A DNA stretch of 64,000 bases, from contig JAGVSM010000237.1 of assembly GCA_022494885.1 (NCBI GenBank), forward strand, positions 62,001 to 126,000, in the 5' to 3' direction. Under the pieces are notes generated by a model that made no database searches, was not told the DNA's origin, and worked only from the letters and a program-made list of their open reading frames with translations. How positions within the stretch are numbered: position 1 is the stretch's first letter; every line of letters starts with the position of its first letter. This document shows positions 20,501 to 30,850 of this stretch, piece after piece. The stretch comes from Micrasema longulum. Taxonomy: Eukaryota; Arthropoda; Insecta; Trichoptera; Brachycentridae. The position numbers and the translations under genes were made by a program.

Positions 20501-23500
20501 TCCCTTACTACACTTGAATTATTAATATGCTAATTGCAGCATGCCTCAGTTAGTTATGCTTTGTAAAAAGGGTGCCAGAAAAAAGGGCAGCTCATTCATT
20601 AACATATAATATGGAGGGTAGTAAATGCCTTCATGTTATTTAATAAAATTAAGTTACAAACCTTTCAGTTAGTCCAGGATCATTTCTATGATATTTAGCA
20701 AGTGGACTCATGATTTGAGGATGGTCACAGATGAATGTCGGGTTTATGCAAGTCTCCTCTAAGAATTGTCCAACTAGTTTGTCAAGTAATCTTGCTGTGG
20801 TTCTTGGATTGGGACAATCAACCTAAAAAACATTGATAAAAACATTTTAGATTTTTTTCCAAACGAAAGACATAATTTGAACTTTAAAAATGTATAAACA
20901 AGTACCTCATGTTTCAAACACAATGCATTAAGAAATTGATTCACTTCCGCTGTTCCGAACTCCTCGGACTTAGGGAATTTGACCTTCAATATTTCTTCTA
21001 GCGAAGATATCATGTATATTTTCTTGAAGGGAGGGGTAAAGTCAATTTCGACTTCATCACCATTTGGCCCATCAGGATGATATTTGATCTAAAAAAATAG
21101 ATAATTGTAAATGATGCACAGAGTTAATAAATACAGGTAACCCCCGTTTATCGCGAGGGATACGACATGGCCGCGATAAGCGAATTTTCGGAATCATTGG
21201 GGGACTTTTCACGGAACTTTATCGGATATTTTTCATCTGATGCTGTCTGCATTTGCCGATTAGTCAATCATTTTATGGCAATGCAAGTTTGATAGCTTTT
21301 AAACCGATCAAACCAACCTTCGCTTGCTTTCAAAACTTTATCTCAATTTTCAGATTTTAAATGATCCTGAAGATTTTTAATTTTGTCTTTTTGCTGCAGA
21401 ATTGATTGCGCTGTAGATTTGGGCAATTCGAAATCCCTACCTACAACTGCAAAATTACCAGCATTTTCTGTCATTTAAATTATTTTTAGTTTCTTTTCTA
21501 AAGTCTTTACTTTGAGAAAAATATCGCGTTATAACGAATCCGAACTCACCGGGGTCGCAATCAACGGGGTGGGGTTTCTGAGAAATTTTATTGTTCAACT
21601 AATTATTAGCCATGTATATTTTGAAAATACATTGAGACATAAAAATAAAAAAAAGCTTAACATATAAAATGTGCAAAATAATTTAAACTTATTGTTAATG
21701 AGCTATGTGAATTTTCTCTCACTGCATTCCTTTCATGCTCACTGTTTTCTGTGATATTCGTGGTATTGTTCTCTCGAAATTTCTTCCCAACGGAAAACCA
21801 GTGACTAAACAATATTATTTTAGCGTTATGAAACATTTGAGAGAGAACATTCGCAGAAAAAGGCCAGATTTGCACCACAATAATGCACCTTCTTACAAAG
21901 CCATAATTGTAAATGAATTTTTGAACAAAAACTCAACAAATGTCATCGAACAACCCCGTATTCCCATGACTTGGCTTTGTTTGATTATTTTTGCTACCCA
22001 AACTTAAATTATCGCTTCGTGGAACTGGTTTTGACTCCAGATAGTGTTTTTCTGGGTTATTATGCCGTGTTTGTGGGCTTTGTATTGCCGACGTTTCGGA
22101 GCACATTGCAGTGTCCATCTTCAGGGCTGAATGTATGAGTGTAGTTTCTCTAACTAAAGTTTCTTTTTAAAGTTTAAAGTTTTTAAAAGAGTTTCTAAAC
22201 TCCACACACTTAACCACATACATTGCCCGACTGCGACACGGTACAAATTCCTCACAATTAAACACACTAAAAAACTACACTCATACATTCAGCCCTGAAG
22301 ATGGACACTGCAATGTGCTCCGAAACGTCGGCAATACAAAGCCCACAAACACGGCATAATAACCCAGAAAAACACTATCTGTATTCTGAAGGCCGTGAAA
22401 ACCTACGAACCTTGGTTTTGACTCGATTGAAGACATAAAAGAAAATTCAAAGAGGAAACTCAAAGCAATTCCGGAGTACGGTTACAAAAAGTACATGGAT
22501 GACTGGATTGTTCATTGGAAAAAAATGAATCGCTTCAGAAGGAGCCTATTTTGAGGGAGATTCAAGAAATTTGGGAGAATAATTGAATTGTTGTTGTTTT
22601 TTTTTCTGTCCCGGTATTTATTTGACAGAATGTATATGCTTACCTTATAGGAACCATGAATACTTTTCACCATTCCAGAGATCATTGTTTCAGTGATTGA
22701 TATTAAATCATGATAGTCCGCATAAGCCATATAAAACTCACAAGTGGTGAATTCGGGATTATGAGTCATATCAATTCCTTCATTTCTGAATTGCCTTCCA
22801 ATCTCATAAACCCGATCCAGTCCACCGACAACCAACATTTTGTGATAGAGTTCAGGAGCTATTCTCATGAACAAATCCATATTTAAATCGTTGTGATGAG
22901 TGACAAAGGGTTTAGCTGTAGCCCCACCCGCTATCATGTTCATCATTGGCGTTTCAATCTCTAGAAATCCCATTTCATCCAAGAATCTTCTCACATAAGC
23001 AATTATCTTAGCTCTAGTGTAGAAGGTTTGTCTAACCTGGAAAAAGTACATAAATATTATACAGTCATAAAAATGTCTAAGGCGTTATTTTTTTTGGAAA
23101 AAAAAACAGTATGCTATTGCGAACAAATAATAAATAATTGTCCTACTGGTTTCTTTGATGGAAATCATGTTTTGTCAAGTGAGACAGTGAGAGTTGTCAT
23201 TGAAACATGTACTTAAATAAGAATACAAACTGTTGAATTGTGTTGTCAACTTTAAACAATTCAAGAATTTGTACATTATTTACAACATAAATCTTATTTT
23301 AAAAAAAACACTTTATTTCTTTGACACGTATCATCGGTATACTGATAAAACCCTCTTAATGCATTACTAACTCAAATCAAAAATCACTATAAATTTTGAA
23401 CTCAACAGTTTTTTCAACATATTTTGGAAACGAAGCCATCTTAGTTCCTTTAAAATTTTTCAATGGATGAGATTTTGAAAAAAAATATCTAGTAAATGGA

Positions 23501-25881
23501 ATTGGTTTTCATTAAAAAAACAATAATTAGTAAGGTTTTATACATGATAACCTTGAAACTAAACCTCGGAGGAGTTAGATGATTTTATCAGTTTATAAAG
23601 CTCACAAAATGACATATGGGCGGCCTCCGTGGTGTAGTGGTCAAGACGCTTGACTCATAGACGGAAGGTTCCGGGTTCGATTCCCGGTGAGAACACAAAA
23701 ATTAAATGTGATTTTTCTCAAGCCTGGGTGTTCTGTGATGTAATTCACCGCTGTAATTGGGCCTCCTGGCCTGTTGTGGTGCAAAAATAAAAAATAAAAA
23801 TAACTGCATTCATACTTTGTTTTCTTAAATTGTCATTTGTAGGGTTTTATCAGCATACTGACGATATTCAAAGTGTAGTATTCGTGATATTTTCACTCAG
23901 CAAGAGGATCAACAAAATTCACCAAACACAGACCTACAACTTAAAAATACATATAGAATAAGTTACAATACTGCATTAGCTAGTGCTAGAAAAATCTCTA
24001 ATCTACCTTATCATTGAGAATGAGATCCAAATAACGTTGTCTAAATCTTGTCTCTTTATCTTTGAGACCAAAATGCAAATGAGGAAGCATGTGAAGACAA
24101 GGTGATAATAATGTCAACTTTGTGGGCATAATTGAAAGTTCTCCTTTCTTTGTTTTTCCAGGATGACCGACCACACCAATTATATCCCCTCTACGAAGTT
24201 TCGCCGTATCTTTTTCAAACTTTTCATCAGATCCATAAATTTTTGCATTTGCCATAACCTGGAAACAAAAAAAATATTGATTACATTTTTAATGTTTTCA
24301 ACTACAAATTAATAATTCTGAATAGTAGTAATTTAGGATATTTCAGTTAAAATAATTGCTAAATAATTTTATTTTTTTTACTTAATCTAAATGTTCACAA
24401 GGCATCTACAGTGATTTACTAAATCTATTAAAGAAAAATTATTGCAAATAATTTACTAGAGAAGATTTATTTCTTTAAGCTTTGCGCATTGCCCATGTAA
24501 AAAAAATGAAATAACTGAAAAAATATATGTAGAACTGATTCATAGTAACTTTGAAAATACAAAATATATATTTTTTTTAATGGATCTTCATAAAACAGAC
24601 GGAAAATATTTATTAAAAAAAAGACCAAACTTTTCTGGACGTGTTGGATACAAAAATAATTCTATTAAATGGAAAATGAAATTATGTTTTAAAAAAAATA
24701 ACAAAAACCTGAATTTTGACTCCTTCTCCACGTAAATCATAAAATGCCAATTTAGAGCTAGATTCTCGGATAGCATGAACTCTACCAGCCACTGACAATG
24801 TAATGTCTTCCAACATCTGACCATCGGACAAGTGGGAATATTTGAATATGAATTCACCGAGCGAGATGTCAACATGGAACTTGTGAGGATAGGGGTGATC
24901 CTCGGGTATTCCAGTTGTCTTTAGAGCCGCAACCGCTGCAGACCTTAATTTGAAGAACTCATTAGGACTTATTTCTTCTTCTTTGGGTTTACTTTTCTCA
25001 GAATTTTTGTTATCAACTACATTTGCTGCCTTTTCTAATTTTTCTTTAGCCTTTTGTTCAAGTTTAAGACGCCTTTTCATCTCACTGAAAATAAAACAAA
25101 ATAAACTAAATTTTTATGGCAACTGTTATAGTAAAGTGAAAATACCCAGCAGTGATTTCCAAATCGGTTTATTCGGAGGATTTTTATTTATATTTTCTAA
25201 ATCAATAAAAAAATATCCCACAAATTTAAATGAATGCAGAAAAATATTTAAGAAAAAAATCCTGTTCTAAAATTAACAGTTTCACCAAGCCAGGATACAA
25301 ATCCAGAACTACATGTAGATGAATGTTACACGATAGAATAAGATACATACATTTATCCTCTATGATTGCACAATTCTCTCCAAAATATGTTTCAGTAATT
25401 GCTGTTTTGAGTTTACTTATATTACTATTTTTGGATTCCGAATTTATTTCTTTGATAAACATAACTTATCAACATGCAACAGTTTACAATATGAACATAC
25501 TGGGAAAAGTAATTGACCGATTGGGAAAACACTGACTAAAGACTTGTCAATACCGTTTTTCGCCGACAAGTTCATATTTGCTCATTGTTCGTAGACATAT
25601 CCGGTTTAAATAAGTTTTATGGATACATGTTGAAATCAATACTTTGCACCCAATCCCAAACATGATGACTATTCAAAATATGACGCTATATTTTTTAATT
25701 TACATCATCCAACCATTCGACACGACACTCAATTTATTAAAGGTTATATTTTAAGATTCAATTGCACCGATAATATTAAACTACTTGAAACGAAAAATAA
25801 GAAAAACGCAAATTCAAAAAGAAAATTTATAATGATTTTAACTCACTTTTTCGACAATTTTTCATTGGCTTCATCGGCCAT
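17557..25881 (-). CDS. LysRS: Lysyl-tRNA synthetase, class II, 8 exons
   Basis: Charges tRNA-Lys in the cytosol and, in animals, usually also in mitochondria. Exons on the minus strand: 25881-25847, 25084-24709, 24258-24007, 23036-22644, 21088-20906, 20822-20662, 20135-19895 and 17649-17557. All are GT-AG and frame-consistent, giving 577 residues (human cytosolic form about 597). Order: a lysine-rich N-terminal tRNA-binding helix ([20 protein letters not shown]); the OB-fold anticodon domain ([58 protein letters not shown]); motif 1 ([16 protein letters not shown]); motif 2 ([20 protein letters not shown]); the C-terminal part ([28 protein letters not shown]); and motif 3 ([16 protein letters not shown]). 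The AATAAA sequence overlaps the stop codon (TGAATAAAA), so the 3' UTR may be very short. Introns 4 and 7 hold transposons. A possible upstream start is listed separately. Confidence 0.96.
17718..17985 (+). repeat. SINE family B (tRNA-derived), in LysRS intron 7
   Basis: tRNA-like head with box A TGGTGTAATGG and box B GGTTCGAATTT. The body has CCTGGACTGGTACCTG, GATCATCTTACCTTC, GATACGCTGAGATTGGTGTA and CCAATGTAGTGCCCAATGCA, ending in an A/T-rich tail. Related copies occur at 37625-37862 (minus) and 62258-62500 (plus). Confidence 0.75.
18479..19774 (-). mobile_element. Full-length mariner element with decayed transposase
   Basis: Termini CTAGGCGGATCAAAAAGTTT(...GGAATAA) at 18479-18505 and 19748-19774 match as 27-bp inverted repeats with one mismatch, and each end is flanked by TA, the mariner target site. 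Length 1296 bp is standard. The transposase is on the minus strand from ATG 19595: an HTH region ([41 protein letters not shown]), later a frame with [18 protein letters not shown] (first or second catalytic Asp) and RHDNDNA for the last motif. Stops and frameshifts make it non-autonomous. It sits in LysRS intron 7, antisense-neutral to splicing. Confidence 0.92.
21135..21590 (-). mobile_element. Tigger/pogo-type remnant in LysRS intron 4
   Basis: The left edge CAGGTAACCCCCGTTTATCG and the right edge, read inward, CAGAAACCCC followed by CCCCGTTGATTGCG resemble diverged Tigger-type termini. Inside on the minus strand is [20 protein letters not shown], an N-terminal CENP-B-like HTH segment of pogo-family transposases, followed by stops. 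It is internally deleted, at about 0.45 kb. Confidence 0.65.
21725..22556 (+). mobile_element. Second mariner-type transposase fragment, interrupted
   Basis: Plus strand. [60 protein letters not shown] (HHDNAPSH motif with the catalytic Asp changed to Asn) and IEQPRIP precede an insertion at 22038-22412. The frame then resumes with [20 protein letters not shown] and [15 protein letters not shown], the C-terminal end. It is a different copy from the intron 7 mariner, and the ends were not found. Confidence 0.8.
22038..22412. mobile_element. 375-bp palindromic insert with paired hammerhead-ribozyme-like cores
   Basis: It splits a mariner coding fragment and is flanked by a 12-bp direct repeat TGGTTTTGACTC (22026-22037 and 22413-22424). 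Arms 22038-22147 and 22272-22381 are exact reverse complements over 110 bp around a 124-bp spacer; 31 bp beyond the right arm is unpaired. Each arm contains CTGAAGA, a short stem-loop, then CGAAACGTC. This matches the conserved core layout (CUGANGA, stem II, GAAA, GUC) of minimal type I hammerhead ribozymes carried by Penelope-like retroelements. On the plus strand the core is at 22286-22340; the mirror copy is on the minus strand. GCC/GGC can pair as stem I. One extra U next to stem II and a bulged C are imperfections. Confidence 0.65.
23619..23797 (+). repeat. SINE family A, best-preserved copy, in LysRS intron 3
   Basis: tRNA-derived head with intact polymerase III promoter: box A TGGTGTAGTGG at 23630-23640 and box B GGTTCGATTCC at 23674-23684. 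The body reads TTTTTCTCAAGCCTGGGTGT, TTCACCGCTGTAATTGGGCC and TGGCCTGTTGTGGTGCAAAA, and it ends in AAATAAAAATAA. Other copies: 1930-2101, 27235-27398, 33338-33486 and 62620-62778. Confidence 0.88.
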
Positions 25882-25971
25882 GGTGGCAAGTTTGATAAAA
25901 GAAATAAGAAATGAACTACGGAACAACGAACAGCCGCGATCTCGAAATTTCACAACGTGAGCAAAAACCAT
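25879..25971 (-). promoter_or_regulatory. LysRS: Two in-frame LysRS starts: possible mitochondrial leader by leaky scanning
   Basis: The cytosolic start at 25881-25879 has an ideal context, GCCACCATGG. Exactly 30 codons upstream, in frame and without a stop, is another ATG (25971-25969) in a weak context (T at -3). The intervening leader contains FAHVVKFRDRG, then SLFRSSFLISFIKLAT, with five basic residues and one acidic. This composition suits a mitochondrial presequence. The frame stays open further upstream to an ATG at 26052. Whether transcripts include the upstream ATG cannot be told from sequence. Confidence 0.5.
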
Positions 25972-26051
25972 AGATGAAATGGCAATAACTAAATTTGACA
26001 ACTGACACCGCACACAAATTTCACAGACCACAGACAGAATAGCATAGACCA

Positions 26052-26194
26052 TAGATGTATAAAATTATTTTGGGTAGGATATTAAGGTACTGGAGAATAT
26101 AATATAATAAAAATGGTAAAGATCTAGTCGGTGTTGATTATGGCCTATTCACACCGTGATTATGATATGAGCTGTACATTCAAGTCTAAAATAC
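26052..26194. other. LysRS upstream region
   Basis: Short stretch upstream of LysRS that should contain its promoter; no TATA box or other motif is convincing. Confidence 0.3.
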
Positions 26195-26440
26195 TCGCGT
26201 TAAAAAACTTTTCCCCCCTAAAATAAGCAGGTATTTTCATAATTTATAATAAAGACAACCTTTTTGTCTGTATTGGGAAATAACGCGGAGATATTAGAAA
26301 ATATTTAAAAGCGAATTAATTATAACCTGCTTCCAATACATTTTTAAGGTGTTCTAGGATTTCTCAAACAATGAAGCACTTTAGTAATAAAAACCTTTTG
26401 GTTCACGTTAGCAAATTCTGAAAAGAGCCGCATTTTAATT
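26195..26440. repeat. Dispersed repeat block, copy 2 (see 1310-1535)
   Basis: Same order and orientation of motifs as at 1310-1535 (AAATAAGCAGGTATTTT, TGTATTGGGAAA, ACGCGG, ACCTTTTGGTTCA), diverged. The following 450 bp to 26897 is AT-rich with nothing recognisable. Confidence 0.6.
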
Positions 26441-26897
26441 ACCTACAACCGTTAAAAGTAAATCCATTTACAAAATTTTCCTGAACGTTTACTAAGTAAT
26501 ATAATATTTTCCGTCAATTGTAATTGATCAGGCTGTAAGAAATTGCTCGTAAAAATAAATCCACCATTTAACTGTGTATACCTTTGTTATATTTAAGAAT
26601 AAATATTTATTTATTTTTGTATTTATCACATTGTATATGATTATTTTATATTACCTATTGTTATTTATTACAATTCAATATCTTTGGTTGAATGACAGAC
26701 CGAGTGACGAATTACCTCTAGAATTCGGAAAACCTTTATTTTGAAAATACAATAAAATTAACAATGAATATTGACCCATGTTTTCTACTGGGAAAAACAT
26801 AATTGTTTAAATAATAACAACGCTAAACGATTTTTAATAGCCCTATTTTAAAATTTTACAAATTTACACCGATTATTCCAACTTTTGGCACATACAT

Positions 26898-27401
26898 CCC
26901 AGATAGCAGTGAAGCTTGGTACAAACTTGATTTAAGGTTGATTGTAGGTTGATATAGAAAATTTGACGAGACAAGTTTTTATCGAAAATTGCAGGAATCT
27001 TGTTATGTCAAGTGTGGTCGCAGACAGCTAGTACAGCTTAGTACAAACTTTATTTAAGATTGATACGTCAAATTTGACGAAACAAGTTTTCGACATAAAT
27101 CGCTAGAATCTTGTTATGTCAAGAATGTTATTTCAGAATCCGAAAGTCATACAGTGATGATCAACACATTGCCAAATACATAAAAATATTGGGAGAGCTC
27201 CTTTTTTTATTTTATTTAAAGCGTTATATTTAATCCCAGGACTTTTCTAAAAGACCGATTTTTTTTGCACCACAACAGGCCATGAGGCCCAATAACAGTG
27301 GTGAATTACAGCACGGTACACCCAGTTTTAAGAAAAAACATATATAATTTTTGCGTTCTCACCGGTAATCGAACCGAGAACCTTCCGTGTGTGATACAAA
27401 T
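26898..27401. mobile_element. Left part of the CCCAGATAGC element, copy 2
   Basis: Starts CCCAGATAGCAGTGAAGCTT and matches 1625-2105 in order and orientation, including the run TTTCAGAATCCGAAAGTCAT and GTGATGATCAACACATTGCC. It has an extra internal duplication of about 110 bp (CAAACTTGATTTAAG and TTGTTATGTCAAG units occur twice). It contains the nested SINE A at 27235-27398. Confidence 0.7.
27235..27398 (-). repeat. SINE family A, minus-strand copy nested in repeat
   Basis: Plus-strand reading shows GCACCACAACAGGCCATGAG, then GGTAATCGAACCGAGAACCT (degenerate box B) and CCGTGTGTGATAC. It stops before box A at 27401, where the inverted right part of the surrounding element begins. Confidence 0.7.
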
Positions 27402-28125
27402 CCCAGATAGCAATGTAAACTTGACTCAAGCTTGTATCAAGTTTGAAATACCAAGAGTGAAGGTTTGATCCAAGTTTGAGATGGCAACCATATGTAAACT
27501 TAAGGCAAGTTTAAATTAAACTTCCTGGTTACCATCCACCAAACTTTCATGATGTCTGTTTCTACAAACATCCCTCAAGGTTGCCACACCAAAATTTATG
27601 CAATTTTGGGTTTCTCGAAGCTTCTTGAAAATATTAAAATGAAATCAAATATCCTCTTATCATTTCTCGGCACATATATTTTGAATAAATAATAACAATT
27701 ATATAAACAATTGAAAAAATAATAATAATTAACAACAAGCTGATTTTGCCAAAAAAGTCAGGTGATGTTGTGATATCAAATAATTAACAGAAAACAGACT
27801 TGAGACTAATTTGACTGGACATCAGAGTCCGGTGCATTATTTTGTCTCTCAGCTCTGAAACAAATAAATAAAACTGTTTTATGACTTACTAGCTTTTTGA
27901 CTAACGGCATTTTTCATGGTATAAAATATCCTAAATACAAATATAAATTTGTTGCAACAGAGAGGGAAATCATTTTGAGAAGGGAATATGGAATTCCAGG
28001 CATTTACAGGGCTTATGTCTTGTTATTGGCTGGTTTAAGTGGCCACTTTACACACTGTGCAACATTCACCGTTCTGACTATGTTTAAACATCTACGTTTC
28101 CTCAACTCTTCCATAAACGAAACCT
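27402..28125. mobile_element. Right part of the CCCAGATAGC element, inverted copy
   Basis: Starts CCCAGATAGCAATGTAAACT and matches the reverse complement of about 2640-3405: CAAGCTTGTATCAAGTTTGA, GGTTACCATCC, the block with GAGTCCGGTGCATTATTTTG, and a MITE-like end (CATTTACAGGGCTTATG...GGCCACTTTACA). The inversion relative to copy 1 means one of the two loci was rearranged. Confidence 0.65.
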
Positions 28126-29267
28126 CGCCGTGTGTATGGTTGAATTGTAAATAGGGGTGGCTCTATAAATGCTGTTTGTCCGGCTATCTCGGATGAGATA
28201 GACATCTCTGGTTGGGTCAGCGGTGATATCCTCCAAAAGGGCAAGTGGCGAAGTCAAAGGTGAAGAGGGCATAATTCCAATAAAACACGGTGAGTCTTGA
28301 TATATACACACCTTTATTTACAAAAAACATACAGGTTTTATTAATTTGTTTGCACCGTGTCGCGGTCGGAAAGGGTATGGGACAGCATACATAAGCCGCA
28401 GGAGAGAGCGAGAAGGGGTCGGGCTGCCCTGCATTAACTCGTAGCGCGCCCTCTCATTGGCTGGACATTTTTATCTTTTATTTCTATACTATATTTATGA
28501 AGCTAAAAAACTACCTCGGTATATATTTCACATAAAAATGAAGTATGTAGTCATTATCTCCCTGTTTTAAGAATTAATTTAGAAATAACACGGAAAAAGA
28601 TCCTACATACTGATTAAAAGAGTAACACACATTTTAGTGGGATTTAGTGAGGCCGAGTACCTCACAATCCTTTACATATTTGAGGCTAGAGTCTCGATAT
28701 TCTAACGTCTGCCCCCGCAAGTGACATTATTAACCATCTTTATTAAAAGGGGCAGCTTATTAGATTACAAAATCGAGACTTCTAGCCGAAATAAACATAA
28801 AATACCAACACAAAAAAGTTCGTAAAAACACTGGTGCCGGTTATTCTTATTAAAGCGCCGCGTGTAGCCCTAGCGACGACTCGAAAAGTTCCAGCTGCCA
28901 TCGGGGTCTAACAATTTCTCAGTGCCCTGTCGAACATTTTCCCTCGTGCAGCTATCATCTCCGTCTATGAGCCCGAACAAGGGCCGCTAGGCTTTATGTT
29001 GCTTTTAATGATCGGCATCGCATTCCGCCTTTTTTCGCCATACGGGTGGCGATGTTCGATACATCTTCCATCTGTTGATTTTTGTAAAGTAAAAGTGCTG
29101 AAACCTTTTACATGTGTGAGGGATTGCATATTGATTTGCATAAGATACTGGCATCGATACCACAATTGCGATGTACCAGTGATAATTTACAATGATGGGC
29201 AGTTTTACGCTTCAGATTCCAGTCTAGGAACTATACAACATTGCGGCGTATAACCACATTTAAAATA
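28126..29267. other. Unclassified GC-richer repeat-like sequence
   Basis: Contains a stretch with AATAAAACACGGTGAGTCTT, GTGTCGCGGTCGGAAAGGGT and GAGCGAGAAGGGGTCGGGCT, and at 28745 AAAAGGGGCAGC, which resembles the polypurine tract before a 3' LTR. No gag or pol frame is visible and no second copy occurs in the window. Could be an LTR-retrotransposon end. Short frames on both strands (28102-28311, 28965-29253) are not recognisable. Confidence 0.3.
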
Positions 29268-29355
29268 AATATTTTACATTCACCTTGCCAGGAATCGAAC
29301 CTAGGATCTAAAGAATGGTAGACAAACGTGTCAACCACTACACTAGGAGACGGAT
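29268..29355 (-). repeat. tRNA-derived SINE head, unsplit copy
   Basis: On the minus strand the head carries box A TAGTGTAGTGG and box B GGTTCGATTCC, followed by TGGCAAGGTGAATG. On the plus strand it runs from CACCTTGCCAGG through CCACTACACTAGGAGACGGATC. It is the intact counterpart of the SINE split at 1540-1624 and 3406-3425. Confidence 0.75.
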
Positions 29356-30099
29356 CATTCCCAATTATAAATTAATTATTTATTATTCTTATCTTCATAG
29401 GTATTAATGAGTTTTATATGTATTTTACATTATATAAATTGAATTTAGTCTTAATTTTATCATAATGAATAATTAGCAATAATTTAAACTTTGAATATTA
29501 CGTACCAACTAATAAGAAAATGTTGAAAAGAGACAACGAATGAATTGATAAGTGTGAGCGAGAAGGAGACAGAGCCTTGCTTGGACGTTTTATAAAACCA
29601 CCGCAGCCCTTAAAAACAAAAGGCAGTCGTAAGACAGTTCAAGGCAATCAAAAATGAGTCGAAAAAGTGAGTCGAAATTGGGGAGTTGAAGTAAAAGTGA
29701 AAAGTGGTCCTCGGTCAATGCCGAAGCGCCGTTGATCAGCGCCGTCGACACGTATGATGAAGCCAGTTACGCCACGTAACAAACCCTGTTAAACTCGATT
29801 GGTCCACCAGGGTCATCTAAACCCACCTTCCAGCCAGAAAGGTCTTCCACATCTAGGACATCTATCGTTCTTCGAGGAACGCCAGTTTCCTGCGCGCTCA
29901 GTCTTTCAGCTGGCAACACCAACGGGACTGAATCCCGAGAGCCGCTCAAGCATCTATCCATGGCAAATCTCCGCTTAAAACATCTAGCTTGTGGTCGTCC
30001 GAGCACAATCTAGGCACTAGGCGCACTCGGACCATCATCCGTCAACTCTCCGCATAGTGATGTGTCGGAAATATATGTATAAGTGAAGAGTGACAATTG
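29356..30099. repeat. LTR-like repeat with TATA box, copy 2
   Basis: Matches 3426-4034 in order: GAGCGAGAAGGAGACAGAGC, TTTTATAAAACCACC, the GGGACTGAATCCCGAGAGCC block, ATCCATGGCAAATCTCCGC, and the terminal AAGTGAAGAGTGACAATT. About 130 bp longer than copy 1. See copy 1 for the solo-LTR interpretation and its limits. Confidence 0.45.
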
Positions 30100-30235
30100 C
30101 GAACTGCTTAGTGTAAGGACTTAGCTCTGAAAGTAATTCATTTTTTATGTTTGTAATTAGTCCTAATAAGTCGTTTCCCATGTTTGAGATTAATAAACAT
30201 ATTAGGTACATAAAACATTAAAGCTCTTTCAAATT

Positions 30236-30850
30236 TCACGTTTTCAGAATATATTTGAGTTTCATAATTTTTTTGGGCATTAAATTCATCATCATTTCAT
30301 GTCCACTCTCTTGTTGGAGCATATGGTGTCCACGAAAATTCCCCAGGCATCTCTGTCGGTTGCCAACTCCTGTGCGTCCTCCCAAGTCAGGTTCACGTCC
30401 CGTGGTTCTGACATGAACTGCCGACAAACAGTCAGCAGTGGACGTCCAGGACGTCGAGAACCTGATGCCTTGTAAAGTAGGCAAGGATGGGTAAGGCTCT
30501 CAGGATGCATCCGCAGTACATGGCTAAGTCAACCGTATCGCCTCCACTTGATGACAGTTGTCATCGGAGTTTGCTTCATCCGTTCTCTTATTACTTTATT
30601 CCACATAAAGTCAAACCACTGCACACTTGAGATTTTTCTGAGACACCTATTCTCAAAACTCAATATTTTGCTGTTTTGGGCCTTAGTGAGGTGCCACGAT
30701 TCGCACCCATAGAGGAGAAAAGGTGTTATACAGGCGTTATATAGGCGGCATTTTGTTTTCACGGCAGTAAATATCCGATCTCCAGACAGCTTTCATACTG
30801 TTGAGTGTGGCACCTGCTACTCCTAGCCGCACTCCCAGCTCTTTTTGAAA
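30236..30850 (-). mobile_element. RTE-like LINE ORF2 C-terminal fragment
   Basis: Minus strand: KTKCRLYNACITPFLLYGCE, then SWHLTKAQNSKILSFENRCL and RKISSVQWFDFMWNKVIRER (frame 30762-30529); a second frame 30510-30292 has MHPESLTHPCLLYKASGSRR and PGRPLLTVCRQFM. These are the post-RT LLYGCESW block and the GHVLRM..GRP tail of RTE-type elements, with one frameshift between. 5'-truncated. Confidence 0.8.

Noticed and set aside
23619..23700. tRNA gene
   Set aside because: Boxes A and B are present, but the acceptor stem does not close and the sequence continues into a SINE body repeated elsewhere; the same holds for the heads at 17718, 29268, 37800 and 62258.
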